A DNA stretch of 64,000 bases from Mesobacterium_A hydrothermale (GCF_035818635.1 NZ_JAYLLH010000005.1:106483-170482); one strand, 5' to 3'. Shown: positions 25,280 to 32,969, counted from the stretch's first letter. Numbers and translations: made by a program. Notes: generated by a model from the sequence alone, not told the origin.

Positions 25280-26352
25280 TGCGGCGCCTTCTTGCGCTTG
25301 TCCTTGTCATCACCGGTCTGGCGGGTGCCGCCACGGCCCAAAGCTGTGATGATCTTGGGCAGGGCGTGACGTTCTGCTGGTCCCAGACCGCGTTCAGCCC
25401 GATGTCCACGACGACCGGCGCCAAGGCTTACAAGAACGATCCGATGTCCGTCGCGCCCGAGGTGGTGTTCCTGCTGCCGTCGGTCAAGGAACTGCCGCCG
25501 GAAATGCAGGGTCGTGCGAACCTGAACAGCAATCTGGTGCTGCAAGATGCCTATCTGACCTTCATCCGCAACGCGGCGCGCAAGGCGGGTGTGGGGGTCG
25601 GCGATCTGGATATCGGGGTCGGGGAAGACGTGCGGATTGGTGGCCAGCCCAGCGGCATGGTCAGCTACACCGTGCCCGCGACGAGCGGTAAGCCTGCCAC
25701 GGGGGAAACCGCGGCGATCCACTATGGTCCTGACTATTCGTTGGTGATCGTTGGCTTTGCCAATGCGGGCAAGCCCTCTGCGAAGCACCTTGCCGATTTC
25801 AAGGCCGCACTGGCCGCGTTCCGCTTGCCTGACGCTGCCCAACCCGCCCCGCGGGTCGCTGCTCCTGACAGCGACGACGCCATGGTCTGCAACGGCCTGC
25901 CGATGGGGATCGAGGTGTGCCGTCTGCACCCGGTTGAATGGGCCGAGTTCACTGCGATGAAGCAAGGCTTCGGCTATCGCTTTGTCTATGGCGACACAAA
26001 CGGTTGGGTCTATGTCCGCGACTATCCGAATTGGCGCCAGACCACGCAATCCAAGCTGCACAAGACCCTTTTGAAAGATGAGTTGCGCGATATCGGTGCC
26101 AAACCGTCTGCCCTGCGCGATGGCAAGAAACTGTCGGTGCGGTTGGGCGATGCCGGCCGCAACCGCAAGGCCGAAGGGATCAGCTTTCCGGCGGGCAACC
26201 CGAACGGCCGAATGCAGATGGTGCTGAGCACGCTGTACCTTGGGCCGGGCTATTACATCCGTATCTTTTCCGGCAACAGCGGCGACGCCCTGAGCGCGGA
26301 CCACATGGCCGTGCTCAGGGAAATCGCGCTGGGCCTGAACATTCCGAACTGA
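25279..26352 (+). CDS. secreted protein of unknown function embedded in the ABC operon
   Basis: A 357-residue protein with a clear signal peptide (MRRLLALVLVITGLAGAATA, cleaved before QSCDD) and no membrane segment after it. Cys residues occur in QSCDD, VTFCW, MVCNGLP and IEVCRL, so disulfides are likely in the periplasm. There are two possible halves: about 24-190, then a linker with PAPRVAAPDSDD, then about 205-357 ending ALGLNIPN. The start overlaps the LivG stop by one base, so it is co-translated with the transporter. I do not recognise the family. It may assist substrate capture or processing. Confidence 0.85.
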   Translation: MRRLLALVLVITGLAGAATAQSCDDLGQGVTFCWSQTAFSPMSTTTGAKAYKNDPMSVAPEVVFLLPSVKELPPEMQGRANLNSNLVLQDAYLTFIRNAARKAGVGVGDLDIGVGEDVRIGGQPSGMVSYTVPATSGKPATGETAAIHYGPDYSLVIVGFANAGKPSAKHLADFKAALAAFRLPDAAQPAPRVAAPDSDDAMVCNGLPMGIEVCRLHPVEWAEFTAMKQGFGYRFVYGDTNGWVYVRDYPNWRQTTQSKLHKTLLKDELRDIGAKPSALRDGKKLSVRLGDAGRNRKAEGISFPAGNPNGRMQMVLSTLYLGPGYYIRIFSGNSGDALSADHMAVLREIALGLNIPN

Positions 26353-26383
26353 CCGGCAAGAAAAACAACAAGGAGAGCCACCC

Positions 26384-27109
26384 GTGACCACCGAGGGCAA
26401 CAGCCCCTTCCTGATCGGAGAAAGCATGACCGGCGGCTATGGCAAGGGGCCGGACATCCTGCACGATTGCACCATCGCCGTGAATCCCGGCGAAATCGCG
26501 GTGATCGTCGGCCCGAACGGGGCGGGCAAATCCACTGCGATGAAGGCCGTGTTCGGCATGTTGAACGTGCGGTCCGGTCGTGTCGTGCTGGATGGCGAGG
26601 ACATTACCGCGCTCAGCCCGCAGGCGCGGGTTGTCAAGGGCATGGGGTTCGTGCCGCAGGTGCGCAACATCTTCCCGTCGATGACGGTCGAGGAAAACCT
26701 GGAAATGGGCGCCTTCATCCGCAAGGATGACATTCGGGGCACGATGGAGCAGGTCTATGACCTGTTCCCGATCCTTCGCGACAAACGCTATCAGGCGGCG
26801 GGGGAACTGTCGGGCGGGCAGCGTCAGCAGGTTGCCGTGGGCCGCGCGCTGATGACCAAACCCAAGGTCCTGATGCTGGATGAACCCACCGCGGGCGTCA
26901 GCCCGATCGTGATGGACGAACTGTTCGACCGCATCATCGAAGTCAGCCGCACCGGCATTCCGATCCTGATGGTCGAACAGAACGCCAAGCAGGCCCTGAA
27001 CATCGCGGACCGCGCCTATGTGCTGGTCCAGGGCGCAAATGCGCATACCGGGACGGGCAAGGAATTGCTGGCCGATCCCGAAGTCCGCGCAAGTTTCCTG
27101 GGAGGATGA
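26384..27109 (+). CDS. ABC transporter ATP-binding protein (LivF type)
   Basis: A 241-residue ATPase with Walker A VIVGPNGAGKSTAMKAV, signature ELSGGQRQQVAVGRALM, Walker B VLMLDEPTAGVSP and H-loop region ILMVEQNAKQALNIADRAYVL, typical of LivF. The start is GTG at 26384 behind AAGGAG. The stop overlaps the start of the next gene by 4 bp. It is expected to pair with the LivG-type ATPase. Confidence 0.94.
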   Translation: MTTEGNSPFLIGESMTGGYGKGPDILHDCTIAVNPGEIAVIVGPNGAGKSTAMKAVFGMLNVRSGRVVLDGEDITALSPQARVVKGMGFVPQVRNIFPSMTVEENLEMGAFIRKDDIRGTMEQVYDLFPILRDKRYQAAGELSGGQRQQVAVGRALMTKPKVLMLDEPTAGVSPIVMDELFDRIIEVSRTGIPILMVEQNAKQALNIADRAYVLVQGANAHTGTGKELLADPEVRASFLGG

Positions 27110-27468
27110 CGATGACCCGGATCACCCTGGCGCTGGTCGCCACATTTCTGGCCGGGGCCGCGCAGGCCGAAGGATTCCTGTGCCGCTTTGTCACCGAATG
27201 CTATGGCAAGGAAGCCTGCGCCGACACGGACTATGAGGCCGAGATGACCCAGTTCGGGGATATCTACATTCTTGAAGACGTGGCCGGACGGCGCGGCATG
27301 ATGCAGGTGTCTGACAAGGACGGTCACCGGGCGCTGGTGTCGGGCAATGTCGACGGCACAAGCGCGCTGATGACGATCACCGCGGACGGGCAGGTGATCT
27401 ATACCCAGCACGGGCTGACCGACCCGGCGTGGCAGGTCACCTATCACGGGACGTGCGAGGCCAAGTGA
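27106..27468 (+). CDS. small secreted protein of unknown function, ABC-operon partner 1
   Basis: A 120-residue protein with a signal peptide (ITLALVATFLAGAAQA) and a mature part of about 98 residues. Cysteines occur in FLCRFVTECYGKEAC and in the C-terminal YHGTCEAK. It contains DGTSALMTITADGQVIYTQ and ends YHGTC, a pattern also seen in the next protein, suggesting divergent duplicates. The start overlaps the LivF stop (ATGA). The function is unknown; periplasmic location is inferred from the signal. Confidence 0.82.
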   Translation: MTMTRITLALVATFLAGAAQAEGFLCRFVTECYGKEACADTDYEAEMTQFGDIYILEDVAGRRGMMQVSDKDGHRALVSGNVDGTSALMTITADGQVIYTQHGLTDPAWQVTYHGTCEAK

Positions 27469-27470
27469 CG

Positions 27471-27827
27471 ATGCGCGCGCTGATCCTTTTGCTGGCGATC
27501 GCGCCACAGCTGTCGCAGGCCGCCCCGGTCTGCGACGTGCTGTGCACGGCGGTGGAACAGTGCCGCGACGACGCCCGCAGCCATTGCGCCCCGTCGGCGA
27601 CGACGATCTGCATCGCGCCGCGCAGCGGCAACAAGGTGCACCTTTATATCAGCGGCAAGGGGCCGTACCCCGCCCGCGAAACCACAGATGGTTCGGCGCG
27701 CGTGCTGACGCTTACCGCCTTTGGTGGCGGGCATGTGCTGACCATTCAGCCCGACGGGCAGTTCCTGTACCTGGGCAACTATTCCAAACGCTACACCGGC
27801 CAATGCGCCGGGTCGGAGGACAGCTGA
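27471..27827 (+). CDS. small secreted protein of unknown function, ABC-operon partner 2
   Basis: A 118-residue protein starting at ATG 27471, two bases after the previous stop. The signal peptide is MRALILLLAIAPQLSQA. Cysteines occur in PVCDVLCTAVEQCRDD, HCAPSATTICIAP and the C-terminal YTGQC. The layout (N-terminal Cys cluster, DGSARVLTLT, then LTIQPDGQFLYLG and a terminal G-x-C) parallels the preceding protein, so they are likely distant paralogues. The function is unknown. Confidence 0.8.
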   Translation: MRALILLLAIAPQLSQAAPVCDVLCTAVEQCRDDARSHCAPSATTICIAPRSGNKVHLYISGKGPYPARETTDGSARVLTLTAFGGGHVLTIQPDGQFLYLGNYSKRYTGQCAGSEDS

Positions 27828-27856
27828 TGCCGGTCCCGTTGAAGAGGTCTTTGTGA
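27827..27856 (+). CDS. possible 9-codon mini-ORF coupling the secreted-protein gene to the permease gene
   Basis: ATG 27827 to TGA 27856 encodes MPVPLKRSL. Its ATG overlaps the preceding stop (TGATG) and its TGA overlaps the permease ATG at 27856 (TGATG). A strong GGAGG lies 8-12 bp upstream (27815-27819). It may be a translational relay rather than a functional peptide. Confidence 0.3.
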   Translation: MPVPLKRSL

Positions 27857-28866
27857 TGGATTTCCTGAACGCGCTTGTTGCGCTGACCAATTTCGTCATC
27901 ATCCCCGCGGCCGCTTATGGCAGCCAGCTGGCGTTGGGCGCACTGGGGGTGACGCTGGTCTATGGCGTGCTGCGGTTTTCCAACTTTGCCCATGGCGATA
28001 CCATGGCATTCGGAACCGCGATCACCATTCTGTTCACCTGGTGGTTCCAGTCGATGGGGATCGGGCTTGGCCCGTTGCCCACCGCATTGCTGGCTCTGCC
28101 CTTTGGCATTGCGGTCACCGCGCTGTTGCTGATCGGGACCGATCGGGTGGTGTATCGCTTCTATCGCAAGCAACGTGCTGTGCCGGTGATCGTGGTGATC
28201 GTGTCGACCGGGGTGATGTTTCTGTACAACGGGCTGGTGCGGTTCATCATCGGGGTCGATGACCAGGTGTTCACCGATGGCAGCCGTTTCATCATCTCGG
28301 CCCGCGATTTCAGGGAAATGACCGGGCTGCGCGAAGGTCTGGCGCTAAAGACCACCCAGGGGCTGACCATCGTGGTCGCCGTTCTGGTGGTGGCGGTGTT
28401 GTTTTGGTTCCTGAACCGTACGCGCACCGGAAAATCCATGCGTGCCTTTTCCGACAACGAAGACCTGGCCCTGCTGTCGGGCATCAACCCCGAGCGGGTG
28501 GTGATCGTGACCTGGCTGATCGTGGCGGCGCTGGCAACGATCGCGGGCACGCTTTATGGGCTTGATAAAAGCTTCAAGCCCTTCACCTATTTCCAACTGC
28601 TGCTGCCGATTTTTGCCAGCGCCATCGTCGGCGGGCTGGGCAGCCCGCTGGGCGCGATCGCGGGCGGGTTCGTCATCGCCTTTTCCGAGGTGACGGTCAC
28701 CTATGTCTGGAAAAAGGTTCTGGGATACATGCTGCCCGAAGCGCTGGAACCCTCCGGGCTCGTACAGCTTATGGGCACCGACTATAAATTCGCCGTCAGC
28801 TTTGCGATCCTCGTGATCGTGTTGCTGTTCAAGCCGACGGGCCTGTTCAAGGGGCAATCGCTATGA
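27856..28866 (+). CDS. ABC transporter permease (LivH type)
   Basis: A 336-residue membrane protein with about eight hydrophobic segments. LivH features: SQLALGALGVTLVYGVLRFSNFAHGD near the N-terminus and GINPERVVIVTWLIVAALATIAGTL, then FASAIVGGLGSPLGAIAGGF. An AAGAGG Shine-Dalgarno 9 bp upstream supports ATG 27856; the GTG at 27853 is an alternative. The stop overlaps the second permease gene by 4 bp. It forms the membrane channel with the LivM-type permease. Confidence 0.93.
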   Translation: MDFLNALVALTNFVIIPAAAYGSQLALGALGVTLVYGVLRFSNFAHGDTMAFGTAITILFTWWFQSMGIGLGPLPTALLALPFGIAVTALLLIGTDRVVYRFYRKQRAVPVIVVIVSTGVMFLYNGLVRFIIGVDDQVFTDGSRFIISARDFREMTGLREGLALKTTQGLTIVVAVLVVAVLFWFLNRTRTGKSMRAFSDNEDLALLSGINPERVVIVTWLIVAALATIAGTLYGLDKSFKPFTYFQLLLPIFASAIVGGLGSPLGAIAGGFVIAFSEVTVTYVWKKVLGYMLPEALEPSGLVQLMGTDYKFAVSFAILVIVLLFKPTGLFKGQSL

Positions 28867-30221
28867 CTCATTCCCTGCGCGCACCGCTGCTGTTTGCCTT
28901 CGTCGCGGCGCTGTTCATTCTGGAAGGCACAACCGACGCCTGGATCTTTTCCGGCTCGTGGAACACCGCGCTTGGCATCCTGAACATGGCGCTGATCTCG
29001 GCCATCATGGCGCTGGGGGTCAACCTGCAATGGGGATATGCGGGCCTGTTCAACATCGGGGTGATGGGGTTCGTGGCGCTGGGTGGATTGGCCACGGTGC
29101 TGGTCTCGATGCCGCCCGCGCCCGGCGCGTGGGCCGCCGGGGGGGCGTGGCGCATCCTGCTGGGGCTGGTGATCGGTGCGGCCACGGTGGTGGCCGTTGC
29201 CCTGATGCGCCAGCGCATGGCCAAGGGCCGGGCCCGGATGGTTGTTACACTGGGGATGCTGGTCGTCGGGTTCTTCCTTTACCGGTCGGTCTTCGATGGC
29301 GGGGTGGAATTCGTCGAATCCATCACCCCCGCCGCCACCGGCCATATCGGCGGTTTGAACCCCGGCGGGGCCGAGAATTACAGGGACTGGGGCTGGCTGA
29401 CGCTGGTGGCCTGGCCTGTGGGCGGGCTGATCGCCGCCGGGGCCGCGTGGATCATCGGCAAGACGGCGCTGGGGCTGCGGTCCGACTACCTGGCCATCGC
29501 GACGCTGGGAATTGCCGAGATCGTCATCGCCATCATGAAGAACGAAGACTGGCTGGCGCGTGGCGTGAAGAACGTGATCGGCCTGCCTCGCCCGGTGCCC
29601 TATGAGGTCGACCTGCAAGCCGACCCTGCATTTGCCGAACGCGCGGCGGATTGGGGGATGCAGGTGACCGAGGCGTCGACGCTGTTCGTCAAACTGAACT
29701 ACATGATGTTGTTCACGGTGGTGCTGGTGGTTCTGCTGGTACTGGCGCAACTGGCCTACAACAGCCCCTGGGGCCGCATGATGCGCGCGATTCGCGACAA
29801 CGAGGTCGCGGCAGAGGCGATGGGCAAGGACGTGACCGCACGGCATTTGCAGATCTTCATCCTGGGGTCCGCCATCTGCGGTATCGCCGGGGCGATGATG
29901 ACCACGCTGGACGGACAACTGACCCCGTCGTCCTATCAGCCGCTGCGGTATACCTTCCTGATCTGGGTGATGGTGATCGTTGGCGGGTCGGGCAACAACT
30001 TTGGCGCCATCCTGGGCGGGTTCCTGATTTACTGGCTTTGGATCCAGGTCGAACCGATCGGCCAGTGGCTGTCACAGGTGATGACGAGCGGTCTGGCCGA
30101 GGACAACTGGTTCCGCATCCGCATGACCGACGCCGCTGCCCACATGCGCCTGTTCTCGATGGGGCTGGTGCTGCTGCTGGTGCTGCGGTTCAGTCCAAAG
30201 GGCCTGCTGCCCGAGAAATGA
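28863..30221 (+). CDS. ABC transporter permease (LivM type)
   Basis: A 452-residue membrane protein, somewhat longer than many LivM proteins because of an extra hydrophobic region at about residues 95-220. Family features: ALGVNLQWGYAGLFNIGVMGFVALGG, DYLAIATLGIAEIVIAI, RAIRDNEVAAEAMGKDV (the loop that contacts the ATPase) and the C-terminal LRFSPKGLLPEK. It is the last gene of the eight-gene operon and is followed by a strong terminator. Confidence 0.93.
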   Translation: MTHSLRAPLLFAFVAALFILEGTTDAWIFSGSWNTALGILNMALISAIMALGVNLQWGYAGLFNIGVMGFVALGGLATVLVSMPPAPGAWAAGGAWRILLGLVIGAATVVAVALMRQRMAKGRARMVVTLGMLVVGFFLYRSVFDGGVEFVESITPAATGHIGGLNPGGAENYRDWGWLTLVAWPVGGLIAAGAAWIIGKTALGLRSDYLAIATLGIAEIVIAIMKNEDWLARGVKNVIGLPRPVPYEVDLQADPAFAERAADWGMQVTEASTLFVKLNYMMLFTVVLVVLLVLAQLAYNSPWGRMMRAIRDNEVAAEAMGKDVTARHLQIFILGSAICGIAGAMMTTLDGQLTPSSYQPLRYTFLIWVMVIVGGSGNNFGAILGGFLIYWLWIQVEPIGQWLSQVMTSGLAEDNWFRIRMTDAAAHMRLFSMGLVLLLVLRFSPKGLLPEK

Positions 30222-30222
30222 C

Positions 30223-30246
30223 AAAGGGCCCCATTCGGGGCCCTTT
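30223..30246 (+). terminator. rho-independent terminator of the ABC operon
   Basis: AAAGGGCCCC (30223-30232), loop ATTC, and GGGGCCCTTT (30237-30246) form a perfect 10-bp stem directly after the LivM stop, followed by CCAATTT. It probably works in both directions, serving mbfA too. Confidence 0.85.
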
Positions 30247-30271
30247 CCAATTTGTGCCGATGCCTGCCATG

Positions 30272-31246
30272 TCAGCCCGACCCGATCAGGATCCCGGCCG
30301 CCAGCACCAGCGCGCCGCCCAGCACCACCTGCATCGAGGCGCGCAGGAACGGGGTTTCCATGTATTTGTTCTGGATCCAGGCAATCGCCCAAAGTTCGAT
30401 GAAGACGATGATCCAGGCGATGCTGGTCGCAGTCCAGAAATGCGGGATCAGGTAGGGCAGGGCATGGCCCAGGCCGCCGACCGTGGTCATCACCCCCGAC
30501 GCGACCCCGCGTTTGAAAGGCGATCCGCGGCCCGACAGTTCGCCGTCGTCCGACGCGGCCTCGGTAAAGCCCATGGAAATCCCGGCCCCGACCGATGCGG
30601 CCAAGCCGACCAGGAAGGTGGTCCAGGTGTCCTGCGTGGCAAAGGCCGTGGCAAAGATCGGCGCCAGCGTCGACACCGAGCCGTCCATCAACCCCGCCAG
30701 ACCGGGCTGCACCCAGGTCAGCACAAACTGGCGATGCGCGGCGCGGTCTTCCTCGGCCCGCTCTTCTTCCTGCAGATGCTTGCCTTCCAGTTCGGTCGCG
30801 GCGTGCTGGTGCCCGGCCTCGGCCTTGGCCAGATCGCCCAGCAGCTTGCGGGTCGCGGCATCGGTCGTGCGTTTCGCTGCGGCAAGATAGAAATGCTCGG
30901 CGTCGCGCTCCATCGCTTCGGCCTCGGCGCGGATGCGGTCCAGGCCCAGGTTCTGGATCAGCCACACCGGGCGGCGGGCATAATAGCCTGCAACGTGTTC
31001 GCGCCGGATCAGCGGGATGACGTCGCCGAACCGGTCCTGGTGCAGCTTGATCAGCCATTGCCGATGGGTGTCTTCCTCTTCCGCCATCCCGTCGAACACC
31101 TTGGCGGTATCGGGAAAGTCGGTGCGCAGCATTTCGGCATAGCTGCGATAGATTCGGGCGTCATCCTCTTCGGATGAAATCGCCAGTGCCAGAACCTCTT
31201 GTTCCGACAGGTCCGAAAAATGACGGCGTTGCGTCAGGAAGCGCAT
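30272..31246 (-). CDS. mbfA: ferritin-like/VIT1 fusion membrane protein (membrane-bound ferritin, iron exporter)
   Basis: A 324-residue protein starting at MRFLTQRRHFSDLSEQE. Residues 1-150 form a ferritin-like four-helix domain with di-iron ligands in ISSEEDDARIY, EEEDTHRQW, ERDAEHFY and AKAEAGHQH. From about 175 it is a CCC1/VIT1-type membrane domain (PGLAGLMDGSVSTLAPIF, GAGISMGFTEAASDD). This matches MbfA of rhizobia, which exports iron and protects against iron and peroxide stress. An ICE-type Irr box lies 14-30 bp upstream of the start. A longer frame starting at 31306 would run through that box and is rejected. Confidence 0.92.
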   Translation of the reverse strand: MRFLTQRRHFSDLSEQEVLALAISSEEDDARIYRSYAEMLRTDFPDTAKVFDGMAEEEDTHRQWLIKLHQDRFGDVIPLIRREHVAGYYARRPVWLIQNLGLDRIRAEAEAMERDAEHFYLAAAKRTTDAATRKLLGDLAKAEAGHQHAATELEGKHLQEEERAEEDRAAHRQFVLTWVQPGLAGLMDGSVSTLAPIFATAFATQDTWTTFLVGLAASVGAGISMGFTEAASDDGELSGRGSPFKRGVASGVMTTVGGLGHALPYLIPHFWTATSIAWIIVFIELWAIAWIQNKYMETPFLRASMQVVLGGALVLAAGILIGSG

Positions 31247-31259
31247 GGGGAGTCCCTCG

Positions 31260-31276
31260 TTTAGAATGGTTCTAAT
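31260..31276 (-). promoter_or_regulatory. ICE motif (Irr box) upstream of mbfA
   Basis: TTTAGAATGGTTCTAAT matches the iron-control element consensus TTTAGAAYNRTTCTAAA at 16 of 17 positions. It sits 14-30 bp upstream of the mbfA start, as expected for repression by the heme-responsive regulator Irr. A degraded second copy, centred 16 bp further upstream (31276-31292), contains TAGAGCCATTCT. Confidence 0.85.
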
Positions 31277-31331
31277 GTAGAGCCATTCTGCAACGGTATC
31301 AACCATGGCGAAGGATGCAAGAAACAGAAAC

Positions 31332-31347
31332 TGAACCGATCAGTTCA
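31332..31347. promoter_or_regulatory. TetR-type operator, copy 1
   Basis: TGAACCGATCAGTTCA is an inverted repeat (TGAAC / GTTCA) in the gap between mbfA and the small lipoprotein gene. Two related 16-bp sites follow at 31388 and 31594. Binding by the adjacent TetR protein is inferred. Confidence 0.65.
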
Positions 31348-31387
31348 TTTTGTCTTGCGAATCGCGTCGCTCTGCGTATTTATAAAC

Positions 31388-31403
31388 TAAACTGTTTGGT
31401 TCA
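31388..31403. promoter_or_regulatory. TetR-type operator, copy 2
   Basis: TAAACTGTTTGGTTCA, which on the other strand reads TGAACCAAACAGTTTA, shares the TGAACC half-site and the AGTT arm of copy 1. It ends 15 bp upstream of the small lipoprotein start codon, a repressing position. Confidence 0.65.
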
Positions 31404-31418
31404 CTTATGGAGATAACC

Positions 31419-31571
31419 ATGCAAACCGTCCTGACTGCAACCGCACTTGTCCTGTTCGCAACCGCCGGGTCCGCCTGCATGACCATGGACCTGCCGACCC
31501 TGACTTATCCCGACACGGCGCCCGCATCCGTGTCGCAAGACTGCACGGGTCTGCTCAAGACGTGCAAGTGA
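31419..31571 (+). CDS. 50-residue lipoprotein-like secreted peptide under TetR control
   Basis: The ATG at 31419 follows GGAG in TATGGAGATAACC and opens a 50-codon frame. The N-terminus MQTVLTATALVLFATAGSAC has a short hydrophobic core and the lipobox-like AGSAC, so it may be a lipoprotein; alternatively signal peptidase I cuts nearby. The mature part, about 30 residues, has two more cysteines in DCTGLLKTC near the end. It sits between operator copies 2 and 3 and upstream of the TetR gene. Function unknown. Its small size, good Shine-Dalgarno and operator context support it as real. Confidence 0.68.
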   Translation: MQTVLTATALVLFATAGSACMTMDLPTLTYPDTAPASVSQDCTGLLKTCK

Positions 31572-31593
31572 CCGCTGCGTGGCTTGCCGCTAC

Positions 31594-31609
31594 TGAACCG
31601 TTCGGTCTA
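31594..31609. promoter_or_regulatory. TetR-type operator, copy 3
   Basis: TGAACCGTTCGGTCTA resembles the other two copies (TGAACCNNNNNGTNNA) and lies 28 bp upstream of the TetR start, suggesting autoregulation. Confidence 0.6.
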
Positions 31610-31637
31610 ATATAGCCGCCTGGGATCGGAGGATCAG

Positions 31638-32255
31638 ATGACCGCAACGGCTGAAAAGGTACGCAGGGGGCGTAAGTTCGACCAGGTTCTGGAAGGCGCG
31701 AAACAGGTCTTCCTGAGCGATGGTTTCGAAGGCGCCAGCGTCGACGACATCGCCCGCGCGGCGGGCGTGTCGAAGGCCACGCTCTACAGCTATTTCCCTG
31801 ACAAGCGACTTTTGTTTATGAAAGTGGCCACCAGCCAGTGCGAAATGCAGGCCGAAGAGGCGTTGCAAACGCTGGATATGTCCCACCCGCCGCGTGTTGT
31901 TCTGCGGCAGGTGGCGCGTCAGTTTCTGGGGTTCATCCTGTCGGATTTCGGCTCCAGCATCTTTCGCATCTGCGTGGCAGAGGCTGACAGGTTTCCTGAA
32001 CTGGGCCGCGAATTCTATGCCAGCGGGCCGCAAACGGTGCACGATGCCGTTGTCTGCTATTTGCAACTGGCCCGCGATCGCGGCGAGATTCGCGATTGCG
32101 ACCTGTCGCTGGCTGCCGATCAGTTCGCCGAACTGTGCAAAGCCGACCTGTGGCCGAAACTGATCTTCGGCATCCGCACGAGCTTTGAAGAATCAGAGAT
32201 CAGCCGCGTGATCGACGGCGCAATCGATACGTTCATGGCGCGTTACGGCGCGTGA
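31638..32255 (+). CDS. TetR/AcrR-family transcriptional regulator
   Basis: A 205-residue repressor. The N-terminal helix-turn-helix at about residues 14-60 is typical: FDQVLEGAKQVFLSDGFEGASVDDIARAAGVSKATLYSYF pattern, followed by an all-helical ligand domain resembling the TetR_C-type region of AefR-like regulators. The start is preceded by GGAGGATCAG. Three matching operators surround it and the small lipoprotein gene, so it is probably autoregulated and controls that gene. Its stop TGA abuts the converging NYN gene stop (TGATCA). Confidence 0.92.
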   Translation: MTATAEKVRRGRKFDQVLEGAKQVFLSDGFEGASVDDIARAAGVSKATLYSYFPDKRLLFMKVATSQCEMQAEEALQTLDMSHPPRVVLRQVARQFLGFILSDFGSSIFRICVAEADRFPELGREFYASGPQTVHDAVVCYLQLARDRGEIRDCDLSLAADQFAELCKADLWPKLIFGIRTSFEESEISRVIDGAIDTFMARYGA

Positions 32256-32954
32256 TCAGCCGATGCGCCGGATGATCATCCGCTTGTTGGCGTCGCGGCC
32301 CACCTCGAACCCGTTCGACGCCGCCACCAGCCCGCTCAGCTTGGCAAAGCCATAGCTGCGGCTGTCGAAATCGGGATTGGCATTGGCAAGCGACTGGCCC
32401 AGCTGGTCGAGATGCATCCAGTCTTCGTCCCCCTCCATCGCGTCAAAGGCGCGGGCGACCAGTTTCTTCGCCTCGGTCAGCTTGTTGCGCGACTTGGTCG
32501 CGTGCGAGTCGTTCTGGTCCAGCAGGTTTTCAAGAAAGATGAAGCGCTTGCAAACCTGCCGGAAGGCTTCGTTTGTTTTCTGTTCACCCATGCCGTAGAC
32601 CGTCAGCCCGTGTTCGCGCAGCCGGCTGGCCAGGCGGATGAAATCGCTGTCCGAAGACACCAGAACGAACCCGTCGAACCGCCCGGAATGCATCAGGTCC
32701 ATCGCGTCGATCACAAGCGCGATGTCGGACGAATTCTTTTTCGATGTGTAAGATGGCTGGTGTACCGGCACCATGCCGTAAAGCCCCATGATGTCGGCCC
32801 AGCCTTTCAGCCGGTCGGCGGAAAAATCGCCATAGCAGCGCCGCACTGAAGGTTCACCCAGTTTGGCAATTTCCTCGAACAGACCCTTGGCGAACTTCGG
32901 GGGCACGTTGTCGGCGTCGATCAGAACGGCCAGCAGGTCGGGACGGTTGGGCAT
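32256..32954 (-). CDS. NYN-domain (LabA/PIN-like) protein with C-terminal OST-HTH/LOTUS-like domain
   Basis: A 232-residue protein. Residues about 5-150 form a NYN nuclease-like domain with conserved acidic residues in AVLIDADNVPP, SDIALVIDAMDLMHSG and VLVSSDSDFIRLASRLREHG. The C-terminal 70 residues (from about LTEAKKLVARAFDAM) resemble an OST-HTH/LOTUS RNA-binding domain, ending GRDANKRMIIRRIG. Such proteins are predicted RNases or RNA regulators. It is tail-to-tail with the tetR gene, with no spacer. Confidence 0.88.
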   Translation of the reverse strand: MPNRPDLLAVLIDADNVPPKFAKGLFEEIAKLGEPSVRRCYGDFSADRLKGWADIMGLYGMVPVHQPSYTSKKNSSDIALVIDAMDLMHSGRFDGFVLVSSDSDFIRLASRLREHGLTVYGMGEQKTNEAFRQVCKRFIFLENLLDQNDSHATKSRNKLTEAKKLVARAFDAMEGDEDWMHLDQLGQSLANANPDFDSRSYGFAKLSGLVAASNGFEVGRDANKRMIIRRIG

Positions 32955-32969
32955 CAGGTTTCCTTTGGC

